The position numbers were made by a program, and so were the translations under genes. The notes under the pieces are model-generated. The model was not told where the DNA came from. It ran no database searches and saw only the letters and a list, made by a program, of their open reading frames with translations. From Heliopora coerulea (lineage: Eukaryota; Cnidaria; Anthozoa; Scleralcyonacea; Helioporidae): a stretch of 64,000 bases of DNA. Every line of letters begins with the position of its first letter. The first letter of the stretch is position 1. Where the stretch lies: NCBI GenBank assembly GCA_030142905.1, contig JASJOG010000237.1, forward strand, positions 62,001 through 126,000. The letters run 5' to 3'. Below are positions 34,326 through 46,350 of the stretch, one piece after another.

Positions 34326-35867
34326 AGACGAAAACATGATTTTTTCTGAAATGCTGGCCAGCTATAATAGATAGCATGACAGCTGGCATGTACTTGTCAC
34401 GTGCAATCTTGAAGCTGAAACGAATTCAGGCTCATAAAAATGTGTTTCTACTTGTTGTTTCAGGAACATATTGTGCGATGTGCAAGTCAAGAACCTTTAT
34501 TGATATACTGAAAACATAACTTGATAAGAAAGTACTAAAACTGTTCCATATGAAATTGGAAGGTGGGAATGTTGAGATGAAGAATATAGTGCGATTCTAA
34601 CCAGTCCTAAGTCGCTTTTTTTTATTGTGCTTTTGTTATGGGAAGGGCTTAATAGAGAGGGTGCTTATTAAAAACTTGAAGCTCTGCAGTGGGGCCCCAT
34701 TAGAGAGCGGAGCCTTAATAGAGAAGTAACTCGATGGAGCGTTTACGGTATTTTGCTTAAACTACACCGCTGGCATAACGACCCCTTACGTCAAACTCGA
34801 ACTGATTAATTCGAAGTTTTGGTAACGTATACTTCAGTAATTTCAGTGCAAGTATTTGTCCAAAGATGATTCAGTTTGATTTATGCGTCATTAACTCAAC
34901 ATAAATCAACGCACTGGTAATTTTGATCACTAAAACTTGATAATAATCTTAAGATGACATGGAAACGTCATTCAATCAACCTTAGTCTTCTATTGCTTAC
35001 ATTTGTGATAAAATTTAATTTATAGTAATAAAGAAGTTGAAACTGTTTTACCGTGTTTATGTAGCCTGATGCAAGCACGAGAAGAAGGTTGGGAGAAATC
35101 GATCGCTGTTGTGTACGCCCGAGAGCGAAGGTTGAGGGTTTAAACGGCCTCTTGAGAGTTCTCCCAACCTCTCTGAGTGTTTGCATAAGGATGCATAAAC
35201 ACAGCGAAACAGTTTCTGTTCCTCTTAAACATGTAAAATAAGCAAAGAACTAAGCAATAATAATTGTGAATAACGAACTTGATTTTCAATATCAAATCCT
35301 AAGTTCTCCTTACAAGTTCGTAGACCAATCAGAACTTTCCATTGGCACCAAGAACAAATTCTTGCGTTAAGCGACATCTTTGATGTCATGACTGTGTTCG
35401 CATATCCCGATTTAAACACTGTTACTGAATGATCACTGCGTGCGTAATAGAAATTTTATTATATAAATATATTACACTGATGTATATTAATATACCGACT
35501 TTCAATTATATGAACGTGTTTCTGCGTAGAAGGTTGTCGCTTAGTGCTCATATTTGCATATTGAAATATATCTGCTTGTCAATAAATAAGACTACCCCCA
35601 TCGGAGGAGGTGACATTTTTTTCTGCCCTTCTGAAGTGGGAGTGCATTAGAATACTGGGGGCTAAAATGAAGCTGAGGGCTAAATAGAAGAAACATGGTA
35701 GCATAGATTTTTAAGTATTACTTAACAGTATTATGAATTTTGCTGCGTTCGTCCCTAACCCTGGCCATATCCCTGAACCTTATCCTAGCCATAGTTATAA
35801 CTCAAACTCTAATCCTAAAATGTTAGCAGCTTGCCTGCATCTGCTAAACTGTACTCTTATAAGTTTA

Positions 35868-36240
35868 ACTAATGGTAATGATAATGGTAATAATTATGAT
35901 AATGATGATGGTAGTGATGATGGTAATGATGATGGTAATGGCAATGGTAATTATAATGGTAATTATAATGGTAATTATAATAATGGTAATGGTAATTATA
36001 AGGGGGATGATAATAGTAATGGTAATAATGATATTAATGGTAATGGTTATGGTAATGATAATAATAATGATGATAATGGCAACGATAATGGTAATGGTAA
36101 TAGTAATGATAATGGTAATGATGTTGATGATGATAGTGGTAATGGTAATGCTAATGATAATAAAATTATAATATGTTGATAATGGTAATGGTAGTGGTAG
36201 TAATAGTGATAATGATAATGATAATGATCATGGTAAGTAG
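35868..36240. repeat. GGTAAT/GATAAT hexanucleotide-like repeat
   Basis: About 370 bp of imperfect AATGGTAATGATAATGGT units. Two frames are open only because the repeat unit lacks stops (Asn/Gly/Asp-rich and Met/Ile/Val-rich); neither is a gene. Confidence 0.85.
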
Positions 36241-37137
36241 TGAATAATAAATCATAAATAATAAAAGATAATGATAAATGTTAAAAAAATAAATGGTATT
36301 TCATTTTCAAGCAGTTACATTACAAATTAAACAAATAGCTTACATACTTTGGCAACCACAGTCTTGAATTTTCTACCACAAATATTGTTTCTGTAAGAAC
36401 TAACTTGCAACGGTTCGTTTTAGCGGTAAAACGAAGCCGCATGGGGAAGAATGCTTGCTTCAAAATGTATACAAGCTCAAACTTACACCAAGTGATAGCA
36501 AGCTCAGACTGGTACACGTCGATGCCAGGGCTCGAATTTAACGGGTGCAAGGGGGTAAATGCTACCAGATTTACTCAATTTGCGCCTAGAATATCTGGTC
36601 TGGGGGCAATTTTGCTAATGCACCCTTCAGGCTTTCACATATTTGAATTCGAATTACGTCATCAGAGAAACAAACCTACTTGGCTTGTTGGCTAGTTAAT
36701 ACTTATTTGTCTTTCCTTGTTGTCTACTTAGTAGTCTGGTCTAAGCATGGGGGAAACAACTTTCCAAGACGAAATATATAATTCGAATTGTACGCGGAAT
36801 AGCAGGCTCACTATCAGCGGTATACCGGTACCCACATATACACGTCTAAGATAGTCCCAGAGTTCATTGCGGGTTAGGTAATGAGCTTCCACGTCCGCAA
36901 TTTGGATTTCACGATGTGGCGATATGTAAAGAGTGCCTGATTGTTAACCTTCCACAATTCCACTATTCCTTTTTTGTAACCCTAAAACTTTTGCCCCTGA
37001 AAAATTATTTCTAGGGACAATTTTGTCCCCCATTTCACACTCTTAAATTCGAGGCCTGGTCGATGCTAGTTAATGGTGAACGAAGACGCAAGTCGAACCT
37101 TATACCCAAGTGCTCAATAGTTTGTTTTGTTTTATAG

Positions 37138-37248
37138 TGCGACCCTGGCTGATATTGAGTCAAGCATGGACGACGTGTGCAAGTTTCTTCGAAGTACAGG
37201 GATTTCCGTTGGAAAACGACCTCCGCAATATCCAGAGAATTAGTTAGC
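37138..37248 (+). pseudogene. WASHC5: WASHC5-like exon 5, copy B
   Basis: After TTTTATAG the exon reads ATLADIESSMDDVCKFLRST then GISVGKRPPQYPEN, matching strumpellin [21 protein letters not shown]. It is better preserved than copy A's exon 5. A TAG replaces the Tyr codon kept in copy A (GATTACTTC), four codons before the GC|GTGAGT donor, so copy B is also interrupted. Length and phase agree with copy A. Confidence 0.75.
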
Positions 37249-37335
37249 GTGAGTGTGTCTCCGAATGATGTCAGAAACACTTGCTAATCTTGTGCGATTA
37301 CGAATATTTTGACAACCGTGACTTGTTTTGCTTTG

Positions 37336-37617
37336 CATAGCCACAGTGGCGTAGCTAGAGGGGGGCTAGGGGGGAAGGGCGGTCGCCCCCAAGCCGCCTC
37401 GCAGAGCTGTTTGTCGAAAAATTGCTGTCCTCATTCGGAAAATTTGGGTTGTTGGGAAAGCTGATTATGCCTATACGTAGCTATTTTTACGAACAATCGA
37501 CCAGGCACATTTACAAACATTTGACCACGCGAAACATTGATTTGTCGGAAAATTTGAATGCTTTCCCCCCCCCCCCCCCCCCCAAGAAAAAATCCTAGCT
37601 ACGCCACTGCATAGTCA
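37336..37617. mobile_element. hAT MITE with C19 homopolymer
   Basis: The element (37344-37609) starts CAGTGGCGTAGCTAG and ends CTAGCTACGCCACTG. Flanks CATAGCCA and CATAGTCA form an 8-bp duplication with one mismatch. Copy A has no insert at the matching site. A run of 19 C lies at 37565-37583 near the right end. Same family as 14832 and 21727. Confidence 0.85.
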
Positions 37618-37876
37618 GTCAAGTGAAATAATCTTCAATTTCTAAATTCAAGTTTCCTGATTTTACATCTGAACATTATGTTCAGGTGTCCTGGGTTATC
37701 ACTTGAGATAAATATTTACCACTGATCGACCTAACATGAGGTCTGTCCTAGTGAAATATAGGACCGGCGTTCTCAAGTACAAACCGAGACGAGCGCAGCA
37801 AGTTGAAGTCCGTGCTAAAACACAGGTCCGATATTTCACTTGTACAGACCAAACAAGCGAGGCCAATAAATCGTTT

Positions 37877-38081
37877 ATTATAACTCCGATTACACTGTTA
37901 ATATTTTGGGCACGGCATGGCTGAAATTTTGCCATGGATGCCGCTATTCTCGGGGGGTGTTGGCTTCAATATAAGTGGTGCAGATTTCTTAAAATTTGGT
38001 ATCCGTTCTTGAAAATTTAACCTTGCCATGCACCTCTGTATATATTGGTGCCGTGCTAAAATGTTACAGAGCAAACGGGAT
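37877..38081. mobile_element. MITE present in both duplicates (copy B)
   Basis: Ends ACTCCGATTACACTGTTAAT and TGTTACAGAGCAAACGGGAT are inverted relatives flanked by TTATA. Partner of 13741-13971. Confidence 0.65.
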
Positions 38082-38642
38082 TTATATGGCTTTACTGAAA
38101 TATAAATGACAAGTGCAAAGGTAGAGAACGATAGACTAGCTTGCAGTTCTGTCGTCTTTTCATAAATAATTTCTTCACTGACTTCATTCTACTTGGTTAC
38201 TTTTCGTTTTCTGATTGTTCGTCATACACTTGCACTTCATATTTTATCAAAACTTCAAATTTTAATTCGACACAAACAAGGCTTTGTTAAATTTCCGCAC
38301 CAGAGCGGGCAACATGAGAAATATCAGACCACTTATGAACCAATCAAATTGCAGGATTTCTGTATTCGGACCGCTCGCTGCCCCAGCCATATAATAAATA
38401 CTTGTGTTCCAGTTTAACTTGTGAAAACTTTGTTCACTGGCCCGATTTTGGGCGGGAAAATTGTGAATGTTCTATTGAAGCCTTAGTTTGCAGCTGTGGT
38501 GTAAAATCTTCGGCTTAATCTGTGGTGGAAGGAGCGCCGTACTTTGTTATTCAGTTATCTTTGGAAAACTTAAGACACAATTTCCCCTCTGGCATCTTAT
38601 TGTAGTAAGTTATTTTTCTCTCGGTGCATACGGATATGGGGT

Positions 38643-39149
38643 TCGAAGTGAAAATTATTTTTCTTGGTTGTCCCTTGGGCAACCATGGGTCTTTTTCAGA
38701 TTGCCCCAGAAAGAATTTGTTTACCCAAAGCTATTTTTTGGTTTTTTTTATATATCAGCCAAATGAGCATAAAAACTTCATCACTCATCAATAATATGTT
38801 TACTTCATAACTATGTCAGCTTGGAATGCTCAATGGTCATTGTTTTGAATTCTGCTATCATACATGTATTGCAGGCTCAGTAACATCAAACCTGCTTGAA
38901 TCGTGAAGAAGAAAAGCGGGTACATCGCGAATAATTTAGCCAACTTTTCAAAGAAGAAGGAGCACACTTCAGTAATACCCAGTACTTTCATTCATTTCAC
39001 TTTCTTTAATAACTCAAAAATAGGAAAAATTTCAATTGTATTAGCCCTTAAAAACGGCTTGCCAAAGGAACAACTATTCATTAATATTTGGTTGCCCAAA
39101 GAAAATTTGGTGGTTCGGGGCAACTGGACAACCGCTAATTTCGAACTCT
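38643..39149. mobile_element. Copy-B-specific insert with GGTTGTCC/GGACAACC ends
   Basis: Copy A reads continuously from GCATACAGG to the GTCCCAAATTTCACAC string. In copy B about 500 bp intervenes, with TTCGAA on both sides and inverted GGTTGTCCC...GGGCAACC and GGGGCAACTGGACAACC. Non-coding. Confidence 0.5.
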
Positions 39150-39796
39150 GGACTGGCATCTCTCTCGTCCCAAATTTCACATGTGTAAATTTTTCATTAT
39201 GGTAATTAATGCATTTATTTGTTCAAGTGTCAAAACTGAGACACATATGTTGGTCAAACTTCCCAGAGGCGAAGCAATTTTCCGTTTTGTAAACGTTCAT
39301 CGTGGACCGGAACGGTCGGTGCCAACATAATGTTCTTGCAATCCCCAAGTGTACCCTTCTCATCCTAACTCTCAGTCGCATCAACCAGAAACACGCTCAA
39401 AATCTTTTATCTATTTTCTTTCCTTAACTTTAAATTCATCGTCGGTTTATCTGGGTCATTTTACCCAAACCAAAACTCTAACCTAACCGTCCCAGTGGCG
39501 GGTTTCCTGCATCGCTTATACCCTAACTTGACCACTAGTCGCTTAATTATTCTAATTTAAACATTTTGAATATAGGAATGTTCGATGAAAATAAAACGTT
39601 GAAAAAAAACAAAACAAAACAAAAACAACAAACAAAGAAAAAACCTCTTTGAGAGCAAAGAAAAGAAAAGCTTCGCGAAGGATTCGAGCCCACTCTGTAC
39701 CGTCGCTCATGGTATCACTAGCCAGTACACTAGGTTTGCAGACTCAGGTGATCTTGGTCAAAATCGGGATGGCGACAACATGTTGGCATCATTGGA

Positions 39797-40150
39797 CTCT
39801 AAAAAGACTGAAACGATATCTTGTTGTACCAGGTCTCATGATTGAATGTAGCTTACATGGAGGCAGCTATGTAGGTCAAAAACATTTTTGGGAAAACACT
39901 GTATTAAAACTCTATTTTTCATTGAGAGTTAATTCTGAAAAATATACAGTCCTACCTCATCAATGTCTTCTGCTTACTAAGGACATAAAAGAAAACTGTC
40001 AAAAAATCCTAAATTTAAGCTAAGTTTTTGCAGTAGGTTGCGTGTTTTATCGCGTAGGGGACTGGAATGACCTGCAAATTGACCTACATGTCAGCCTCCA
40101 TGATGGCTTCAAAATACAGTTTGCAGGTATCGTTCCAGTTTTTTTAGAGT
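39797..40150. mobile_element. Foldback element
   Basis: CTCTAAAAAGACTGAAACGA at the left is the inverse of TCGTTCCAGTTTTTTTAGAG at the right. GGAGGCAGCTATGTAGGTCA and TGACCTACATGTCAGCCTCC pair inside. It lies within a larger block (about 39280-40185) that is absent from copy A. Confidence 0.6.
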
Positions 40151-41221
40151 TCAATGTTTGGCATGGACCGTTAAATCCCCCTTCATGTCAGCGAGCGTCC
40201 TTTTACGTCCACAAAATGTCAGATTACTTCTATCAGTAAATTTACAAAAGGGAATGACTTTTTTTTCGCAGAGTTTTAGGCGAGAGGTTGGGTCCTTGTG
40301 ATAATTTTGATCATCTGTGCCAGGCAAGACTCGGGAGAACTCGCGTGGTGATCTTGTGCACACGAAATCTCATGCGGGCGTCATTTTGTTGGTATGTGCT
40401 GTTGTGAATATGCCTCAGGGAATGTTGACTCCGTGATGACAAGCCGCGACATTCAGTCATCGTCGAAATGAACGGCAGTACCGCCAGAGGTTGGCATAGT
40501 GGGGTCAATTGACCCCAGGCCTGGAAAAATAAAGGGCCCCGGAAGATGTCAAGGGACCCCGGAAGATGTCAAGGGACCCCATTTGCTGGTAAGAACTATA
40601 TTGAATTTAGATATCTTATCATTGGAATAAATAACCATAGCTCATGCGCCATCTGTGATTCTATGTAAAACAAGACAATATGACCATTTTTGCATTCCAA
40701 TTTTATATTCCATGGGCAAGAGTAGAAAACATAAATGATTTTCTATTACATGACGTTTTGGTTACAGACAATATGGATTCATCATTCATGAAATATTGAA
40801 TTCAGTAGATGTGAATGAACGTTTGAAAATCTATAAAATTTTGAGCTTGGTATTACCTGTATTAATTCAAATTTTGAACTGCTTTGGTGTTTTGTTCATT
40901 TCCGAAGTTCATTCGGTGAGACGTTTTACGCATGCGCATTATCGTGAATTCTTTGGGTAAATATAAAAAAACGAAAATTTCCGAAAATTAAAGGGTACGA
41001 AGCTTCATTCTGCCCGATAATTAGTGAGGTTAGTCGAATTAATTTTTGACTGGGGGTCTACCAACTTGTCTACCTCCACTTCCTTTGGCGGCGCGTCATG
41101 GCGACATTGATGAAAGGACAGCCTTAGTTGAAACGAGAGTTGATTTGGCTAACTCAGTCCTGTCCTTGAAATATTTAGTTATAGGGTGCCTATATATAGT
41201 TAGATTTATCATATACCTCGC

Positions 41222-41640
41222 AGGTGAATAGTGTTTTTGCGTTATCTGATTGGTTCCACTATCTTGGAATATCCTGCACTATTCACCTCCGAGCAGAACA
41301 AGATGGCGTTCAGTTTTGTTTATGTTACGGAAGAACGTTTTTTTAATAAACGAAGCCGCCGTGCCAGACAATACCCAAAAGCAAAGAAATTTGGCAGTTA
41401 AGTATTCAAAGACATGTATTTCATTTACTTTTTTAGCGATAAATGTACTCAGCATGTGTTTCAAAATGTTTTGTTTACATATGATGAGTGGGTGAACAGC
41501 TGACATTTCGTAAAGTTGTTTTAAAAATTTAAAAAAATATACGTGAAAATAATTATGCAAGGTATACGCTAAAACGACTATTCACCTCAGTGTCGGTGAA
41601 TAGTGTAGATATTTACCTCCACTTTGGTGAATAATTGTTC
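41222..41640. repeat. GGTGAATAGT-terminated repeat
   Basis: AGGTGAATAGTG and ACTATTCACCT occur several times (41224, 41279, 41577, 41595). The first pair forms a hairpin of about 65 bp. It begins where homology to copy A ends. Probably a MITE or its fragments. Confidence 0.45.
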
Positions 41641-42629
41641 TATATTTAAATACACCAATGTACGTGTGATTGTAGTTGTTTCTTGGCATTTGAATTTTCT
41701 CCCACAGAGGACCTTAGATCTGCCCCTGCTTGCCTTTATGTGCACATGCGCATCGTGTACCATGAAGGAATATCACAATCTTGGAACAAATATAAATGTC
41801 CAGCATAAAAGACGGAACAAATGCTGGGTATTAATATTTTTCTTTAGATTATGATTCCCACCTGTTCCTCACTTCTGAATATTTTAAAGAGAATACCACC
41901 TTTTTAAAAGTAACATATTAAGAACTCACTGCTTCTCCAGCATTTATGTCCATAATGATGTCACTGAGCTTTCTTTTTCACGTTGGGACTGCCATTTTAA
42001 GATCGCCTTTCATCAGCTTTGAACTTCTTTGACAAGAAGACCTCATAAATAAACAAAAACCGTCTTATAACGTTAACCTAGGGTCTTCCCACTTTCCTTA
42101 CTTTAATATTTTAATACCTTTATGTATTGCATCCTTTATTTTTAAGACGTTTTTAGGTAGACCTTTGTAATTCGATCGCTTTAATTCATTCGCTTTACTA
42201 ATTTTCATGGCATATAAGTCCAGTTTTATCACTGTATTACCCAGTCTGTGATGATACTCTGAGAATGGAACGAAACAGTAGCGATGAATAATGGTGCACT
42301 AATCTTAGGCTGAGTTTGTTGGATTTATTCCGGGTTCTTTCTGGACTCTAATTTTCCTTATACACCACCATTCTTGCTCGGTTTTTCAGTCTCAACTAAA
42401 TACCATATCCTTTCGTTTTCTCGCGCACGAGTTGCTATTTCTTAGACCTTTATTAAAATGCTAGTTGGTCTGCTACTGCGTTCTGACGACATTTATAACC
42501 AGGTAAGAACTCTTTCTGATCCGAGATCATTGTCTTATTCCCCAGGGCTGCACCTAAGTGGTAATTTGCCTGGGTCAAATTCTGCTGAAGGCGCTCCCCC
42601 CGGTCTTCTCTAACTGTCGGCATTGGATC

Positions 42630-42950
42630 GTAACCACTGAGACCAGGTAATCGTGTGGAGATTGGGACTAGAAAATTAACAATATTTATTTACCTGATAA
42701 CTTGTTGGAAAAAGTCGTTGGATTTTAGGTTAAAATGTCACCAGGGGTAAATCGTCTACGGTTAGGATTTGGGTTAGGATTAGAATCCTTACTCTAATCG
42801 CAGCCCTATTCCTAATCATGACACTCGCGATAATTCTGAATCTTAGAACTATTGACATTTCAAGATTATTGACATTCCAAGATCAGGTAAATAAATATTC
42901 TTAATTTTTCAGTCCTAGTCTCCACACGGTTACCTGGTTTCAGTGGTTAC
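42630..42950. mobile_element. MITE with ~70-bp TIR
   Basis: GTAACCACTGAGACCAGGTA at the left is the inverse of TACCTGGTTTCAGTGGTTAC at the right. Inner arms include GGTAAATAAATATT-like sequence. The centre is CCTAA-rich. Target duplication unclear. Confidence 0.65.
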
Positions 42951-43350
42951 GTTCTAGTGACGACCCCCCAACACACCCCAATCTTCTTACACTTTAATAA
43001 TTGTGTACCGGTACTATCATTACACAGCTAAACGTGGCATTTCAGCAAGAACAAATGTTTTTCTGTGCTCTTTGTTTCTTATTACTTAAAATGTAATTGA
43101 AAATTTAAAACAGGCGTTTCTGAGCCTTGACTGGTCTAAAGTCGTCAATTAACGATGAGAAGTCGAGACATTGATAAAACATGTTGAGCAAAATATTGTT
43201 GAATCCTGGAAAATAATAGACCAAAATTTTTGTTTTTGAAAATATCGCCCCATAAAATTTTGCGACCAGTCAAGCGCCCAAGTGGACCCACCGATCTCCT
43301 GGATATGGCAATGTTCGTCCTGGTGAACCTTTTAAAAGCGAGTACTCTTG

Positions 43351-43725
43351 TATTTTACCCCGGTCAGACGATTTAAGGTATTTTACTAACGCCGAACGAT
43401 TTTACTCGTGAAGGGAGACCTCCAGTAACGAAAGTGTTGAAAACTTAACACTTTTTCGACTAACGACGAATGCTCTGCTATTTTACTCTGGCAAACGCCA
43501 GAAGATGAAAATGGTCACGAGGAGACCTTCAATCGTGAAAGTGTTAAAATTATTTCCTTAGACCTTTCTTAACTGACGACTGGTACACTACAAATACATT
43601 GTATTTTACTCTGGCAAACGCCAGACAACGTTACTCATCAAGAGGAGACCTATAATGGCGAAAGTGTTAAAATTATTTCCTTAAACTTTTCTTGACTGAT
43701 GACTGGTACTCTAATACTCCTTTTT
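43351..43725. repeat. ~125-bp tandem repeat, three units
   Basis: TATTTTACTCTGGCAAACGC recurs at 43479 and 43602, with a diverged first unit at 43351. Each unit contains GAGGAGACCT and GAAAGTGTT(A/G)AAA. Non-coding. Confidence 0.75.
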
Positions 43726-45547
43726 AAGGTGTTTTATAAGGAAATCAGTTTTTTAAGGAATTTCTGAGGAATTTCTGGATTTTACCTGAAAGTTCTAGTT
43801 CTCAGAATATTGTGCTGTTGTGAATATTCTATGAAAGCAAATGTTTTCCGAATAATGAATAAAACACAACAAAAAAGGACTGCTGTCAATACGATGAATA
43901 AGTTTGTTCAGTCTTCTTCTGTATGATCATCAACTAAACCCTTCAGCTAATAACTAGACGTTAGTGGTTGAAAATTTCTTCGTCATAATTTCGTGAACCT
44001 GGCTGTTGGACAAGTCTAAGACCCTGGCCAAAAGAATGCAACATGTGCGGTGGAGACTCGAATTGTGGAGATTAGAGATCTGGGACAAATAATGATCCCA
44101 AACAGTCTCACTTTCGAAAAGAAGAATAGCATCAATTCTGAAAATGTGCTCAAAAATAAATGTGAAGATTCCAGAAAAACTGAATTTGTTATTACTTAAA
44201 GCTCTGCAGGGCATTATTACCCCTTAAAAAAGGCTCCATCACTATTTTAAGGAAATCCTGTCCAGTCTAAGGAATTTTTATCCCAGTATCTCAGGAATTC
44301 GTAGCAACAGGAAGTGAGAGCACAGGTTGCTTGAAAAATTACATTACGAATTATTCGAAAAGGCGGGAACGTCAACGACGACAAAAGTGAGAGTTTTACC
44401 ATGGCTGGCTTGAGAAAAATACAAATTTGGCTTGTATATGATAAAATAAGCACATCGATATAAGCATGTCGAGATATGCAGCTGGGTTTACTACCAGTTT
44501 AATCTCGATCGATTAACCGAGCGGTTAACGGGGGTGGGCACGCTCCATGTGATTAGTCCCTAACAAAAAAGACGCGAGACTGGATAAAGCAACGACTAGA
44601 TCGGGAACTTTTTACCGCAATAAGACAGCTGAAAATTCCGATAATCTTAACAAAATTTACCTCGGCAGTGTTCCTACGGGTCATGGAAAACCTGGAAAGT
44701 CATGGAAAGTCAAAATTTCAAAATCCAGGCCTGGAAAACCTGGAAAATTAGTGTCAGTCGTGGAAAGTCATGGAAAATTAGATTTCTTCTAAATCAGTAA
44801 ATAATTCTATCTCAATTTTCTTCGCTCACATTTTCAAGTTTCTTGGGGCCACTAATGAACGTAAAAAATATCGCAAAAATTGTATCTACGATACTCGTAA
44901 CCTTCATTTATCGTAGCTAAGCCGTGCACTTCAATTCAGAGACTTGGTCTCATCTACCCCTGTGGTTTTACGGAGCCCCTGTTCAGCTCGTTTCATTGTT
45001 TCTTGCTTTTCCAAGTCATGGATTTTTGTAAATATGGTCATGGAAAAGTCGTGGAATTTTGATGGACCAATAGTATACGAACCCTGGCCGGAGACTTCGT
45101 CTAGATTCGTCATGACTAATCGACTTTTCACTGTTTTAATCCTTCCAAATTTTCATTACCTTCGTCGCACCGGGTTGTTCAGTATGATTTTTAACATATT
45201 TGTCAACCTTCCCAGTGCTGAAGCACGTGGCTTATTGGTCATATCTGATTGGCGTGTGTTGCCAGCTCCTCCATTTCAGCAGTCCGACTTTGTTGGACAA
45301 ACGACCAAACTCTCCAACATCTGTTGGACAAATCAAAATGTTGGATCAGATTTTGATCGAAAGCAAACGTAACTCAAACATCCTTTCCAACAAAAATGTT
45401 CAATGAACCTAGCGTGGCAAACGATTAATCAATGTTGGATGCAACAAAGTTGTCCAACAAAGTGGGATCGTTTCAGAATCATCCACAGAGATATACTGTA
45501 CACGAGCAGAATTTTTTCATGATAATCTGACACTGCCGAAGTCAACT

Positions 45548-46273
45548 GAGGCCCCGTCCACACGTATACGGATTCGTTTGAAAACGCAAACATATTTTTC
45601 CGTTTTCAAAAAAATTCGCGTCCACACGTAGCGCATCTAAATCGTTTTCGACCGTCCACACGAATACGCTAAAACGATCGAAAACGCTAAAATCACGTAC
45701 TGAGTATGCGCTATTATATATTATTACATTCCACTCCTCTGGGCCAACTATGTCGTTGACGAAACTAGCCCACCAAGCACTTGTTCGTCCAGGTCTAACC
45801 CAGAATCGTCGAGATCGTGCTTGACGCCTTCTGTTTAAGCGTTTCACGGTCCCAATTTTTGCGACTGGCAATGAAAGAAGCCTGATTATGTTCATTCACT
45901 TCCTTGCATAATGAGCCTGAAAACTTAACATCGCAATATTTAACTGAACATATGCGATAAGGCTTGAAATAAGCCCGATTAATATCGAAAAAAACAGCTT
46001 GTCTGTCCGCCATTTTTAATTTATCAATGCATCGATGCACGTGGATGGACTGGGTTCGACACTGTTACGTCATCGTTTTCAAAAGGTTCCGTTTTCATTC
46101 GTCCATACGAAAACGCTAGCGTTGCGTTTTCAAAAGTTTCCACTCTGGACACCGTTTTCAAAAGGTTGCGTTTTCGGTGAGCGTATTCGCCAGATACGTG
46201 TGGACGGAAGGCGAATCCGCAAAGAAAACGTTGCGTTTTCAAACGAATCCGTATACGTGTGGATGGGGCCTGA
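45548..46273. mobile_element. DNA transposon/MITE, ~40-bp TIR, TGA duplication
   Basis: The element starts GGCCCCGTCCACACGTATAC and ends with the inverse, GTATACGTGTGGATGGGGCC. TGA lies directly outside both ends. It is rich in GAAAACG/CGTTTTC, with internal inverted repeats. It splits one unit of the composite tRNA-like array. The 3-bp duplication leaves the superfamily open. Confidence 0.75.
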
Positions 46274-46274
46274 A

Positions 46275-46350
46275 AAACGTTGACTCGGGCGGGATTTGAA
46301 CTCGCACCTTCGAGATACCGGTCCGTCGCTCTACCTGTTGAGACATCGAC
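46275..46350 (-). other. tRNA-like segment (not a functional tRNA)
   Basis: Minus-strand GGTAGAGCGACGGACCGGTA and B-box-like GAGTTCAAATCCCGC, with a 4/5 T stem. The acceptor strands pair poorly. It appears to be the promoter head of the surrounding tandem repeat. Confidence 0.5.

Larger units (their letters stand above)
28600..41215 (+). repeat. Segmental duplication, copy B (WASHC5-like 5' region)
   Basis: Direct-orientation partner of 1070-16353. It keeps exons 1, 2, 3 and 5 of the WASHC5-like gene but lacks exon 4. B-specific insertions include the hAT MITE at 37344, an element at 38643-39149, a block at about 39280-40185 and one at about 40500-41090. Homology ends at ATTTATCATATAC (about 41215), matching ATTTAGCATATAC at 16353. 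Confidence 0.8.

Noticed and set aside
35733..36179. Long Asn/Gly-rich and Met/Ile-rich open frames
   Set aside because: Both come from a GGTAAT/GATAAT simple repeat that lacks stops in any frame.
39649..40023. 124-residue plus-strand frame
   Set aside because: It crosses the left arm of a foldback element and has no domain or conserved partner in copy A.
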